Assembly (NCBI GenBank): GCA_018902385.1
Contig: JABSSW010000001.1
Span: 1,302,001 to 1,366,000 of the forward strand
Length of the DNA: 64,000 nt
Direction: 5' to 3'
Source of the DNA: Physcia stellaris
Lineage: Eukaryota > Ascomycota > Lecanoromycetes > Caliciales > Physciaceae
Shown: positions 46,156 through 59,370 of the stretch, piece after piece
How positions within the stretch are numbered: position 1 is the stretch's first letter
How the letters are laid out: each line of letters opens with the position of its first letter
Program-made: the position numbers and the translations under genes
Notes under the pieces: generated by a model
Told to the model about the DNA's origin: nothing
What the model saw: only the letters and a program-made list of their open reading frames with translations
Database searches by the model: none

Positions 46156-49100
46156 CTAGCTTCTCCAAATCCTTACAACAGCCTTAACCCCCCTCCTGCA
46201 AACCGGACACACGTCGACCTGCCGCGCACACCCTTCGCAAGCCGCCACGTGCCCACAGTCATAAAAGCAGCAATCCATCTCCTCCTCCATGCAAATTCCA
46301 CACAACCGCTCCTCCTCATCCGCGACCTCAAACCGCATCACGCCCTTCCCATGCCTCTTCCGCTTCTTGAACCCTCCCGTGTAAACATTGCCAGTCTTGG
46401 CGTAGACCATTTCGCCCTGGCCGTCTGGCTCGTCTTTCGCCCAGCTGCCCGTGTACGTGTCGCCGTTTGCGAACGCCATGTTCCCCTGTCCGGATTTGGT
46501 GCCCGAGACGAAGGTGCCGGTGTAGGCGTCGCCGAGGGTGGTGATTAGTGTGCCCTGGCCGTGGGGGCTGCCGTAGGCGATGGAGCCGGAGAAGTAGGGG
46601 GAGGCGAAGTAGGAACGCGTGAGGTGGGGTTGGAGGTAAGCTGGGTCGCAGGCGCTGCATTGATAGCGGAAGTAAGCGCGTATTGTCGTCGGTTTGCCGG
46701 CTGCTGTGAGGCGATTTTCGCTGGAGGCTTTGTTAGATCTCTGCTCTAGCACGGGGAGTGGGAAAATGATACTTACTCCTTGGTATTGAGGCGCTTCTGC
46801 ACGATGAGGATGTAATTTGAAGCGCCGCCGATACCTTGAAATGTGGAACTACTCTTGACCGAAACTAGGGTGGAGTGAAGCTGTTCTTGATAGAGATCGA
46901 TGCCGACGTCATCCTCCCAGGACATAGCTTGCCTGACTGTGTAGCCTACTCTGTCATCCTGCTTCACCCAAAGGGTTTTGACGCCAGCTAGGGCCTGACT
47001 CTCAGCATCAAAGCACTTAAGAAAGACAAAGACGTTGTCAAAGGACGTAAGTGATCTAATATCGAGGTTGCTGTTGTATGTACGTTGCGCGGCCACAGGA
47101 GCACCATCCTCAACAGCATCTGGGTCTGCATTACCTTCCATGACGGTGTCCACATCTTCAGCCGGTGGAATTTGAGTCTCAATAGGTGCTGCACCAGACG
47201 ATTCTTCAGTGAGTTGCTCGGGCGCATCTGCAACATCTTCAGCCCCGTCTTCGTCTACTTGCATAGTATCCGGGGGTGGCGGAGACTGGGGCGGGGGTGG
47301 GGGGACGTCGATCGCTGTAGAATCAGCTGGAGCGAGCGGTGGACCAGATGTCACAAGCTGTATCGGAAGATTATCATCGAGCCATATTCGGCAAGCTCCA
47401 TGGAAGCTATGAGCGTCCTTCAATCGGGTTTCTGGTTCCCGATTGGTTAGAGCGGTCATCTCTGGTGCGCGTACAATGTTCTCCATCGCAGGGTTGCCTT
47501 TGACGGTATCCAGAAACCATAACGCATATTTCTTGCTCTCATTGGGCTTTATAAGCGTCCAAGCAGCATCGATAAGTTCCACAAGATCAACCAGGAGAAT
47601 AGAGCCAGGAACTTCCAATTTCAGTAAGCTTGCATCGTCGGCTTCCCTAGAACTCCAATCCGCAACACCTAGCCCTTGGTGGTCCCCGAAGACGCTAGAC
47701 TGATAGATGTAGACAGGGATTTCTTCGTCGCGGTTGGATATTTCAGGAGCTTGGCCCAATGACTCGTCGTTTTGACTTGCTGACAGAGTCGAAACTTTCG
47801 CCTCTAACGGCAAATTCGAAAGCAGGTCCGACCGCACATATGTAAGAAGATAAGCGACCGCTGCCGTCTGCTCTGCAGTATCGCTGCCTTCATGCGTTCG
47901 AAGAGCCTGGTTGGTGGTGAGGCACTCAACGCCCCTCGAAGCTTTGTCCCCAGCGTACTTGATCCATCGTGTACCTGGTCCACAAGGCCTTAGGACGTTG
48001 TAATAATCTTTAGACTCAAGGTCACCGGAATGAACTACAACACCATATAGAGTATATGCTGTTTCGCCAGAACTGTTTGCCTGAAATTTGATGCTCTCAT
48101 CAAGAGAAATGTGATGAGTCAGCTTTTTCCACTTTCGTGATATGGTATCAAAACTTTGTCGGTGAAGTTCGACTTGTAAGACAGCTGGTCGTTCTGGCAA
48201 GTTGCCAGATCCCCAACAGGACAACGCTGTATTAACGACTTCTTGCGCACTGGACTGCTCATGAGATATCTTCTCTGGCATAGTTTGTCCGGCACTGCCT
48301 ATTACTGCAGGCTCGGGCTGCCGCAGAAGCAAGATGTCATCGAAGATATCTTTTGCATCTTTGACATTCCTGACGTCCAGAGCTTCATAGCTCAAAGTTC
48401 GGCGCAGAATGTCTAGGGCCGCGACAACATCCGGCTCAAAGTTATTGGCATTATTCCAATCTATCATCTCGGTAATATTCCCTAAGCTGAGATTATCTTG
48501 GGACTCTTTCAACACCGACGTGAGCTGACTTTTGACGTGTCTTATTTCTTCAAAGAGCGGCCTATTTGTGGATTTTCGTGCTTGAGGGGAGCCAGTGATC
48601 AAAGGATTGACTATCGTAGGATAGAGAGAGCTGATATGAAGCCATGTTGATACAGCACAGAGGATTGAACTAGACTCCGGAGATCCCACCCAAAGACGGT
48701 TGAGGCCAAGCCTTTCAAAACAGTCCCACTCAACGCGGTTAGCTGGACTATGCCACCACAAAGCGCCGGTGTCGTCCTTGACAGTGCGAATGTAGGCCGT
48801 GAAGCACAGAGTGTCGTTACAAAGCATGGCTTTCCGCTGCAGCCGCTCCCTTCTGTGTAGCCTATCCCAAGGTCCATGAAACCTAGTCCAACCCCAGTCA
48901 GCAGTATCTCGATGATACCGATGAGTGACCTTCTGGTAGGCATGCACTCGTGGTTCCTCCGGATTGTACGCGATGCATAATACTTGGGCTGGAATTTCCC
49001 AAGGCTGCTCGCTCTCCGGTAAGTCCTCCATTGCCACCGTTGGAGACGATTCGTTCGCTTCCGCTGATCCCATAGACTGATAATTACCGCCAGGCGCATT

Positions 49101-50454
49101 CAGTGAAGAGTCAGTATGACTAGTGATCTCCGGCTCCTGCTGGTTGCCAGTAGGCTGTCCGGTTTGTAAGACAGTAGTTTCCATGGAGGGATTGATATTG
49201 ATGGAGCCTTCTGATACCTCGTTTGCTTCCAAGTATCTAGGTGAGGTCGAACATTCTACGTAGACGCTCATCATATCAGTGTTTTCGTTGCCCCGAGGGT
49301 ACACCTTAATATTCCAATAATAACCCCCGATCAAGACCGACGGAGATCTCATGACAAATTCCTTGTTCGGATTCTCGGGAGTGCCATGGAAGCCTTTCAG
49401 AGTCCACTCTACCCGCCCCGACGCTATTGGACTATATTCTGGATCGTCAAGTGGCTCATATGCCAAGCTCTCCCAGTGTTCGTATTCAAGAGCACTCCGC
49501 TCTTCCGTGTCTTGCTCAATGAGCTTCAACTCTTCCTCAGAAGGCGAAGATTTATCATCAACAAAGCTTGCCCAGTATGGTTGTTCCTCCTCATCGACAG
49601 AGTCTTCATCTGGGCTTTCTTCCTCTTGACCCTCTTCCCTGTCATCCTCCTGTTGTAGAGGAGGCTGCCTTTCCGGGGGATTATGGGCTGTATCTGAGGC
49701 GGTCTGGTCAGGTAGAAGTGAAGGCCCGTTGTTAGCTGCCTGGGCTGCAAGCGCTATATCGACTCGTTCGCCAGTTGTAGGATCTATAATGACAGACGTG
49801 AAATTATCCAGGGCATTCGAGGGAGGAGGGGTGTTTGTAGGACTTGTTGATGCGACCGTGCTTCCTCTGGAGTTTGTGCGGACTAGGTTTCGATTTACAA
49901 TGTGCTCTTCCTCTATACCTTGACCGTTACCGGTTCCTTGTACCTCGTTATCTAGGAAGCATATGTTAGCTTGTGAACAACTGGAGATTGTAGCATACAA
50001 TGGTAGTCAAGAGAAAGAGTGTTGGATGCTCACCTGGATTAGAGGACAATCGGTCATCTCCAGCATCGGGATTATCAGGTGTAGTATCCATAGCCTCGCC
50101 ATCCATGATAGCAGGGATATTGACCGGGACTTCTACAACAGGCCCAGTTTGTTCTGATGCAGAAGTCTCACTCGCATTATCGGTATCCATTCTATCATGA
50201 TCCTGCCCATCAGCGTCCATCGTATTTCTTAGATCTGTGACAGGACTTTCTAGATCTGGGCCTCTTGATTGATGTTGTTGGGTTTCAGGCGAAGTTGTAT
50301 TTGACATAGTATCAGTTTCTTCGGAAGATGTAAGTTCGACATGGGCTGGGGATCGTATATGAGATATGTCGGGCGTTGAATAACGGCTAGGTCTACGGTG
50401 TTGTAAAGAAGGTGAGAGGCTTCGGGAGTCTCTCATTGACACTGCAACCTCCAT
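46156..50454 (-). CDS. MATH-like, MORN and RING-finger protein, probable E3 ubiquitin ligase (3 exons, 1386 aa)
   Basis: Exon 1 50034-50454, exon 2 46777-49951 and exon 3 46156-46720; donors GTGAGC and GTAAGT, both junctions keep frame, so three open frames form one protein. The first 300 residues are disordered and acidic. Around 320-395 lies a MATH-like segment (RVEWTLKGFHGTPENPNKEF, then SPSVLIGGYYWNIKVYPRGN and MMSVYVE), and a second related region around 460-545 (PWEIPAQVLCIAYNPEEP). A long unassigned region with a Pro run (PPPPPQSPPPP) follows. Exon 3 has about four MORN repeats (GSPHGQGTLITTLGDAYTG and similar). It ends in a C3HC4 RING of the short type: CGIC, then DCGH, CEGC and CPVC. 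The RING implies ubiquitin transfer. Substrate recognition by the MATH part and membrane or lipid contact by the MORN part are inferences. Confidence 0.85.
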
Positions 50455-51843
50455 GGTGAAGAAGTCGGAGTAATGGTTGACAAGAACAAGAAGGCTGGGT
50501 CAAGAGTCAGTTGGATGTATGACACTAAGTCAGGCTCCAGCTATGTTGACTCATGGAGACATTATCCAAGGGTTGACACCGATGGCAACAATCAGGCAGC
50601 TAAGAGCTTTGGGCTACTTGGTGAATGGGTGACTCAAAGCCTGGAAAGGTGCAATGATTGATGTTAGGTCGATCTGAGATTGATAAGGGAGAATACGATA
50701 TTCTGCTAGTTGTAGTGTTGGCGGTGACATAAGAAGCATGAAGAGTTAGTAAGGAGAGATGGGGAAAGAAGCAGAGAGGGTGAAGTCCAAGTCAACTGTA
50801 CAAGACAGAGTTGACGCCTATTACCTTAGCTAAGGTCACAGGCAGCTTTGGCGACGATCGGTGGGGTTATCTCTTAGCTGCCGCTGCAAGGCTGATCCCC
50901 GAAGTTGGCGGCTATAAGGTACTGCTTTAGGGTAGAGGTTCAACGGCTCAACGGCTTCTCTAACCTTATAAGGTACCGATAATCAATACCGAGTCCGAGA
51001 GCCTCTAAGTTACCGACGATGAGCTTTCGACGGATCAAATCCATATTCAATCATAGAGGATAAACCCTGTGAACTGAAAACGCCGCATCTACTTCGAACC
51101 GCTTGCTGAGAAGGATTACATTGGCAGCAAAGTAGTACCTCGTTTGTTTCAATCGGGCCATGTCGAAGGCTTCATCATGCATGAATATCACTCCTGTACC
51201 TTGATCGGTGAAACTTATGACCTAATCTTCTCAATAATATCATCTATTAACCGTAATCGATTTCAATCTGAGAAGTGGGGGAAACCATTTGGATTCCCAT
51301 ATCGTCGACTCGATAGCCGAAAAAATCCCCACTATGATATTCTCAATGCCTTGGTAAACTTCAGCACTAGAATGTCCACACCATAGGCGTTCTGGTCAAT
51401 CCTGTAGACCTGGTATACAGACATGGTGTGCTAGCCTTTGTCAGCTCATGAACACTGGTTGGTTATATGAGTTCTTCCTAATATCGAGCGCTGTGTTCTA
51501 GTTTTCTCGGAATCGCAGAGTCTTTCACACCCCCACGAGGCCGATCGAACAGAAGCATACTGTGCCTCTCAAATTGGTACCCGCCGGGGGAGCTGGACAT
51601 GTCGCTGTCACTCTGGACTAATTTGTGGTACGTCGTTCTTCGGTCCTTGTTTTACGTCTTGAAACACTGGACCCCTGACGTGCCTCCAAAGTACAACGCC
51701 TCGGATTTTATTGCTCTAATCTTGGTATTGTCTTGCGGGTCCGTGGTTCCAATGTTCCGTTGAAGGCGAAGCTCCATAATTCGGGGTCCCGGGGTCATCA
51801 CTTAGAAAGCCATTCGCGCTTCGAGCTTCGGGAAAGCGTGCAC
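50455..51843. other. Intergenic, RING gene promoter to DYS1 3' end
   Basis: No supported gene; short frames only. Confidence 0.55.
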
Positions 51844-53047
51844 TCAAGAAACCTCAGCTCGAGCAGCTTTCGCAAATGTTGCGGCGACTATCAGAGGAAA
51901 GACAACTGTTGCCTCGGCGTATACCTACATCGTTAACCCCAAGCTACCGATTCCGTGATGTATCTATCTTACCTTGACGCTGTCGCCATCAGCCCTGATC
52001 TTTCCCCAGCTGACCGCCTCATCAGGTCTAGCACCTGCGTCGCTTCCATCGAATTCTTGTGCAGTGTTAATATATACCGCACTTTCGGCTCCGTTGCGCA
52101 TTAAACAAGCATTAGCAATATGATGCTTGACCACCCCGCCTCCCAAGATGATCATGCCTGCTCTTTTCGCATTCATAGCAATGTCATTGATTTTTCGGAT
52201 GTCTCGGGTGATGCTGATGTCGAGAAAGTTGGGCGAAGACTTAAAGGTATGGAAATACAGCATGTCTCCAAGGCTGCCGTCTGTCAAAGCGGGGCAAAAT
52301 ACGGGAATGTCGTTCTTGTACGCCCAGTAGCAGATTGAGGCTTTGTCATTAATCTCCTTCCCCAGGCGATGTATGACAGTACTCGGCATCCATACCAGCG
52401 GCTCTTCCCGATTTTTCGATGCTTCCTGTTCCTCGAGCATCTTGTCAAATATCGGAACAACCCAATCCTCAAAAGCACAATAATTACTATTAGGCACGAT
52501 CAGATTTCCGATCCGATTCATACCCTTCTCGCGTAGATCCGCTCCTACGGCTGAGAAGGAGCCCAGATAAGTTGGAGCCAGGCACTTGATAAGATCCTCT
52601 TCAACTCCACCTGCGGTGGTGACGATGGCCGACACATGTTTATGCTGTACTAAGTAGCGGAGGGTCTCGCGTAAGCCAGAGGAGACCAGATTCGACGTAT
52701 AGCCAAGGAAGATGGTAGCCTCAGGTAAATTGTTACCCTGCACATCTTTGGACTGCCGCTGCCCCATTTTTCAGCCTTTTCCCATTGAAACTATATTCTG
52801 AGCGAATTCCCACCATTCCATTGATGATCCGCGCTGCCTCGGATACGGCACTAGCTTGGAAGCCCATCGATCCCATGTCAGCCACTAGCTGTCTGACTGT
52901 AATGTCTTTGCTTTTGTAGTGGTCGAAATCGATGCCTCGTACTTCTCCCACGTCCTTAGGAAGAGGTGCTGAAACTTTGAGGACGGCATCTGCAGCCGCC
53001 GGCGGTATACCTCTGTGGGGCTCCACATTCGCTGTGGAAGGCGCCAT
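51844..53047 (-). CDS. Deoxyhypusine synthase (3 exons, 366 aa)
   Basis: Transfers the aminobutyl group of spermidine to one lysine of eIF5A with NAD as cofactor, the first step of hypusine formation. Exon 1 52814-53047, exon 2 51973-52758, exon 3 51844-51924; donors GTGGGA and GTAAGA. Family sequence is clear: [64 protein letters not shown], and the active-site lysine K289 in [14 protein letters not shown]. Exon 3 supplies the expected end [20 protein letters not shown]. The exon 1/2 join is INGM-RQSKDVQ. Length is close to the yeast enzyme. It is transcribed away from SNT1 across a 317-bp shared promoter. Confidence 0.96.
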
Positions 53048-53364
53048 AGCGAACGTCTACCTCGGTACGGTGCCAATGATATCTCCAAAATTAGTTTGGC
53101 ACATGTAGAAATGATAAGAGGGTTCCCAGGATCTTTATCTAATCTCTTGGCTTGGCAATCGCAGGCTAGTGTAAGCATAACCAATTTCGCCAACCCAAAT
53201 GGGTCCAGCAGCTAACTTCTATTAGCATCCCGCTTCAGCCTCAAGAATGTTGATATTAATGGCACACTCCGTACTGCTATGTCATGGCCGATCTAGATAA
53301 ATTGAACCCTTCATCTCTCAGCGACAATCCTCTCCCATAAGACTATCATTTGCGATAATGTCAC
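53048..53364. promoter_or_regulatory. Bidirectional promoter, DYS1 and SNT1
   Basis: 317 bases separate the two divergent start codons, so both promoters must share this DNA. An upstream out-of-frame ATG at 53358 overlaps the SNT1 start. No specific factor site was identified. Confidence 0.6.
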
Positions 53365-56300
53365 ATGTCGTCCCGTTTTCCATCAGGTCGAGGCGACTCG
53401 CGTTATCCTCCCCGCGATCGATCACCTCCAAGGTTCCCTGACAGGCGTCATTCGGCACATCAATATGGCCCGCCTCCTGCACGTGGCCACAATGACTTTA
53501 GCTACCGCGCCAACGATATACACTCTCACTCTGGCCCAGGACGGGAACCTCCCCGCGGACCAAAGGCATTTCTAGGTAGTTCGCGAGGGGCAGGGTATAT
53601 ACCTCGTGGAAGAGGCTTTGGTCGTGGAGATGCAAGAGATAGAGAATATCGAGATCAAAGGGACAGCTCAGCCGTACGGAGAGGGCGAGACCAGCGCGAT
53701 TGGGGAAGGCGAGATCGTGAGATTAGCCGAGACCGGAGACCCTCCCCAACAGGCCGTAACCGCTCCCGATCGCCAGATCCTCCTCGCGAGTTCAGAGAGA
53801 GCAGAGACTTTACGCCTCGCGAAGTCGACGCAGATAGGTCAAGAAGAACGTCAAGAGAAGGGTATGGTCAGCCCTCACCTGTGATCTCGGACACATCACA
53901 CTCTGCAGGACCGATCAATCGAGGTGGCTATCTTGGACGAGGTAGGCCGGAGAGAGACTTTGGGCGAGGAGGCCGAAGCAGCTTTGGTGAGGAGCGTGAG
54001 CCATTCAGAGCTAGAAGTCGGTCCAGGGAGCGTTTATGGGAGAAACGACCACCGGAAGACAGGGATTACGACAGAAGCCAGAATCATGCGCCTTTGAGGG
54101 ACGACCGTGATCGGGAGCCTGTCAGAAGGGAGGTCGTTTCTCATCGCCTAGATCCATCATCTTCTACGCCTGTCTCGGAAAGCTTTCCATCTTCCTATAC
54201 TGTTCCACGGCCAGGCGCGCCTCGCTCTTCTTACGATGCTAGGTCTTCAATCACGGAATCTAATACAAGGTTACCCACCAACTTAATTGCGTCAAGCATG
54301 CCAAGTATGGCGAAAGAGGCAGAGCGTCTCGCACCAAACGCTGGATCTACTGAAAGAGAAGCAGTGGCTCACCGGGCAAGCTCCCCTCCTCAAGCTCCTC
54401 AAGTTCCAGCGTTCGGGTCCATTATTTATCAAACACCAACCTTACATCATGGCTCGACAGGCACAGCCTCAGAACAACATGAAGCATCTAACGAGCCAAT
54501 ATCGAGGCCTCATCAACCTTCTGCCCATCTGCCCTCCGCGCCAAAGGTTCAATTGCCCGCAAATTTACCAACAGGTCCGAAAGCCGATCAAAATCTGGGA
54601 CAGCGGTCACAAGCCGATATCGCGACAACAAATATATCTGCGATAGACGGAAAAGATAACTTCACTTTCAATAACTCTCGTCCAGTTGAGTTCGAAAGCC
54701 GACCTTCCAGGCTTAGCGGTGCTGAGCGATTTTCCGATTCATCGAAGGAGATAATACAGAGTCATGCATCTCCAAGAATGCCTTTCATTCGATCACCCAA
54801 TTTCGCATCTCGGACATCAACTTTCACTTCGATGGCTTCCAGTCGATCTGGCGCTCCGGAGCAACAGAGCCAGCCATCGCCGCTGAAGATTCCAACAGGA
54901 CCCCGAGCAGAGCGAAATCCATCCCTGATAAGACCGCCGATACAAACTCCTGCCCGCGCGGTAGCGCCAAGGCCTCCCTTGACGCCCCGAGGAGCTCCAC
55001 CGCGTGCGGTGCCCAACTGGAGCTGGGTAAGGCCGGGTTTAACGCCACATGTCCGCAGCATGCTCCACGAGGGCCGTCAATGATGAGTAGCATGATCGAC
55101 AAAAAAGCAGATAACGAAGAAGTCAATTCCGATATACTTGACTCAGATGGTGATAACAGCGACATGGACGGCCTACCCGTTCCCCGTTCTGAAGTGCCAA
55201 CAAGTCACCAAATAGTACCGGCTCTTGGTTCCAAAGCTCAAACCTTCGATCAGCCCAGCCAGCCTTCCGAGGAGAATCAGGTCGTAGACCACCCGGATAG
55301 GGAGCACGAAGACGATAAGCGAGTCAAGTTGTCGACCTCACCTGAACCTTCAATTGATCTAACAAGTTTGAAAAGGACTGAAGGAGCAATGATAGAGGAC
55401 GAGCATATGGACATGGATGAGGAATATCTTGCGGATGAGCGTAAATTTGAGCAAAATCTCAGAGTCCTCGAATCGAAGAGGCCAGCTGAGCCACGACACC
55501 ATGCCCAACTACTAGCCCTGTTAGAAGAGATCGATGCTCTTGCTATTGCTGCTGAAGAAAGAGCTAACGGTCTTGCCCACGAGATACTGACCACGGAGAA
55601 TGCCACGGAAAACCCAACATTTGCTCCTTTAATAACTGTCGGCGCTGAACTCGATGATTTGGTTCCGGAACCAACCGTGCGTAAAACTGTTATCCGTACA
55701 ACAACACCGCCATTGGAAAGTTTGCCTTACTTAAGTTCTGGGCCACCCACACCTTTCTCCGAGATGGAGGATGTTCAAGAGCAGAATATCCTTCAAGATA
55801 TCGTTGATACGGAGATCGTTGAAGAGTTGACATCCCGCATGCAGCTGGAAGATCTACAAGACATCGAAATCAAAACCAGATTCGCTGAAGAATGCAAGTC
55901 ATGGCGACTTTCTGTCGAGGCCATGGAAGACCAGAAAAGAGCACAGAACGGAACATTACCTATTCCAGATACACCAGCCATTCCACTTGCTCAGACAATG
56001 CCCACTATGGAAGGCAGAAGACCTGGTAGAAATCTCAGCCAACTTGACTTACAAAGAGTACTGAAGGAATCCGAACTCTCCGCCGACCAGGAGGAGCAGA
56101 AACGGCAACGAGAGGCCCAAAGTACCGGCCATAGAGCGAAGGAAGCCTTTATTCCTCCAATGCTAAAGCCCGCCGATGCACAGGACCTCTCGTTCGTAGA
56201 TAACACAAACAAGATCGATTCGAATGATGCGTTCATTCTGTTAGGCTACGAACCCAAGCCTGACGACTTCTCACCAGAAGAGCATCAATTATTTGTCGAG

Positions 56301-59300
56301 GCATTCCTTGCAGAGCCTAAGAAGTTTGGAGCAATTGCTAGAAGGGTCCCGAACCGAACATATCAAGAATGTATTCAACACTACTACCTGACGAAGCAGG
56401 ATGGACAGTACAAAGAACGATTCAATTCCAGGGCTAAAAGGGGGCGAGGGAAAGGTGTCGGTGGGCGTGGCGGCTCAGGCAGGCCTAAAGCCGCCCCGTC
56501 GTCCCTACTTTCCAATTCTTTTGGCGACGATCCGGCAGTCGTTGCTGTGACAGAATCTGGGAGGCCAAGGCGGACCGCAGCGCCAACATTCGGACTAGGT
56601 TTGGATGGCGAGACGGTGGTGCAAGCGACCACCCCGCACGTCGTAACGTGAGCGGCAATAAAGCTGAGGTGACGGGCGAGACGCCCGAGAAGCCAGCAGG
56701 TAAACGTAGCAAGACCGGAGCGACCAAAGAAAAGGGTGTAAGGAAAAGCAAGGCGCCTTTGCTGGCGGCTGCCCCAGTACCATCACCTCAAAAAACAGAG
56801 AGGGAGAACACCAGGGGAAGAAGTAAAGAGCCGAAGCTCGAGAATGAGCAGCAATTGGAAGAACTGAAGACGGCAGAGCTCTTAGCAAATCTCTCCAACA
56901 CCCAGATAGGCCCAGTGCCAGGATTGCAGGTAAGTACCGAATTGTGGTCGGCTAGTCAGCCTATGTCCGTAAGTGTTTCAAGCAACATACACAAGCCACA
57001 GTATTCATTGCAAGAGCAATTCCAGCCGCAGAGCAAAGGTGGTCCTCCAACTTCAAGTTACTGGTCTGTTCCTGAGCAAACCGATTTCAATAATCTCATC
57101 CACCATTTCGGAACCAATTGGCAAGCCATTGCCGATCACATGAAAACCAAGACACAGACGATGGTATATATACACAACTTTTCTAAGCATGTCACTCTTG
57201 TTTTTCTGTCTATGATGTACCATTTCAGAATCACTTTCCGCTTATTGTAACGGTAAATTTGCCTCGAGACATGCTAACAAACGCTTACTAGGTCAAAAAC
57301 TACTACCACCGACAGGTGGAGCGGGGTGAGAGTAAGCTAATCGAGCAGGCTGCGCTGGCAGCGGATGAAAAAATTAAACGCGGTGAGGATATGGGCCAGC
57401 CGCCTCCGCCCACGATTGTTCCGAAACGGCGTTATGATACTGGTCCTCAAATTGTTCCTCAGAGACAGCTAGCACCAAGTGTAGACCACAATGAGCTTGA
57501 GACAGATTCCCCAAGTCTTCGACCGACTAAGGTGTTACCGTTATCTCCTCCTCAGTTTGCGCAGACACCACAAAGGTTTGGCGCAATCATGCAACAAGAG
57601 CCTGTGGGCAAAGCTTCGGTTTCACAGTCTGGTTCACATGCTAGCTCAGCTCCCGTAGGCCGCACGACACCCCAGACATTGCAACAAAGGAGCTCGCAAA
57701 CCCTCCAGGGGCCGAGGGCGGGATTCTTCTCGAATGAGAATGCTCGTCCCATGCTACAGCCTCAAGTTCAGCAACAGACGGTGCAGGCACCGGCCACACA
57801 GCAGCAGCAAACACGCCAGCAGAGTCAGCAGAGTCAGCAAGATATACGACAGCCTCGACCATTTACTGAACAGCCTAGTGCACAAGAGGTTCAGGGGGTG
57901 TCACAGTCTCAGACTAGAGCCAGGCACCAAGATTCTCCACAAATGCCTTCCATATACCAACAATCATTACAGAGTCAGCAGCCAGCGGCGCCAATAGCTC
58001 CAACGACACAAAATCGGCAGCCACTTCAAGGGTCTCAAATTCGGATCGCCCCATCTCAACCTGTCGACGTAGACATCAGGCCTCGTGTTGCCTCACATCC
58101 GCAACTGCACTCACAGATCCCACGTCCCGAATCGCACCATGCTGAGCATACATCTGGAATGAGACGCCTCGAGTCACAAGCAACCACGCGCCAGCCGCCT
58201 CTACAGTCAGTGGTTTCATCAAGACTTCCGCAAGCGGTGTCATCCCCACACGAAGCCCATCGGCCGAGCTCCGTACCAGCAATATCAGCGACTCAACAAC
58301 CTCCGAAGAGGTCTAACATCATGAACATCCTGAACGACGAACCCGCGGAACCGCAGCCAAGAAAGAAAGTGGGTGAGATCCGCCCTCCTGTCCCAACGCC
58401 ACCCCCTCAATCGCCCTCAAATCAGATGTACCAATCGAATATTCAACCAGCGCAACCATTTTCGAGAAGGGAGCTTACGAATGAGTCAAACCACTCAGTC
58501 CAGCAGCAGCTTCAGAGATCTTCGATGGGCCAAATGTTTTCGCAACAGCAAGGTCTTGGCCAGTCACGAGATGCTCCTTCGACAAACTGGGCAGAGGTTG
58601 CACAACGTAACTACCCCGAGCGAGCCCAGCCCAACTATCAACAGCAGATTGCCGAATCCCCTCGAATGCAGCCATCATATTTGCAGCAAGCTTCACGAAC
58701 ACCTTTACAAGCAATCCAGCGTTCTCACGCCCCCACGCCTCCACCAACCTCGACGTTTGTCCACTCCCGGCAATCATCATATGCCGGCTTACACTCGCAG
58801 CCGCAGCCGCAGACGCTTCAGCCAGCACAACAGCCATCTCAAACATCGACGCAAGCTACACAAGTTCTACAACCATCTCCGTACGCACAGATCAACCTTC
58901 ATCAGCACATTCAACCGCAACAGCAGCATCCACATTCCCAATCCTCACAACCGCACTATTCGTCCCAACACTTGCAGAACGTGCAGCAACAGCAGCATCG
59001 AGAGAGCGAGGCTCTGAGCCATCAGCATCAGTATCTACGCCAACAAGAAGCCATGCAGCAGGCACAGCAACGACGGCAAGATCCTTTTCGACCAGTTCAA
59101 CCGGATCAGTCGCGGCAACCAGATATGCAGCAGTACCAAAGCATCCTACGACCTCATAGGGATGCAAGAGAGTCTAGTGCGGCCATGGAAGGCATGGGAA
59201 GGAGGGAAGACGCCTCCAAGGAAGCAAGTCGGCGAGAGGAAGCTTTGAGGCGGGAAGACCTGACGGCTAGGCGACATACCTATACGCCACCTGTGTATGG

Positions 59301-59370
59301 TCAGGGTGCAGGCTTTCCACAGCCACGCGATCGACAAGGCCGAGGGTACGATGAGCGAGAGCGAAGGTAG
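53365..59370 (+). CDS. Snt1-like SANT protein of the Set3 histone deacetylase complex (about 1950 aa)
   Basis: Scaffold-like subunit of the Set3-type deacetylase complex, the fungal counterpart of SMRT/NCoR. The N-terminus is an Arg/Ser/Pro/Gly-rich region (RSPPRFPDRRHS and RG repeats). A first SANT domain reads DFSPEEHQLFVEAFLAEP, then KKFGAIARRV and YLTKQ. A second reads WSVPEQTDFNNLIHHFG, TNWQAIADHMKTK and, after the 128-bp intron 57164-57291, VKNYYHRQVERG. The C-terminal 650 residues are Gln/Pro-rich. Two frame changes need explaining. At 55027-55058 a 32-bp intron (GTAAGG to CCGCAG) or an indel is required. Near 56632-56635 either one extra C or a 66-bp intron from a weak GTTTGG donor works. 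Identity is confident; exact joins are not. Confidence 0.88.
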
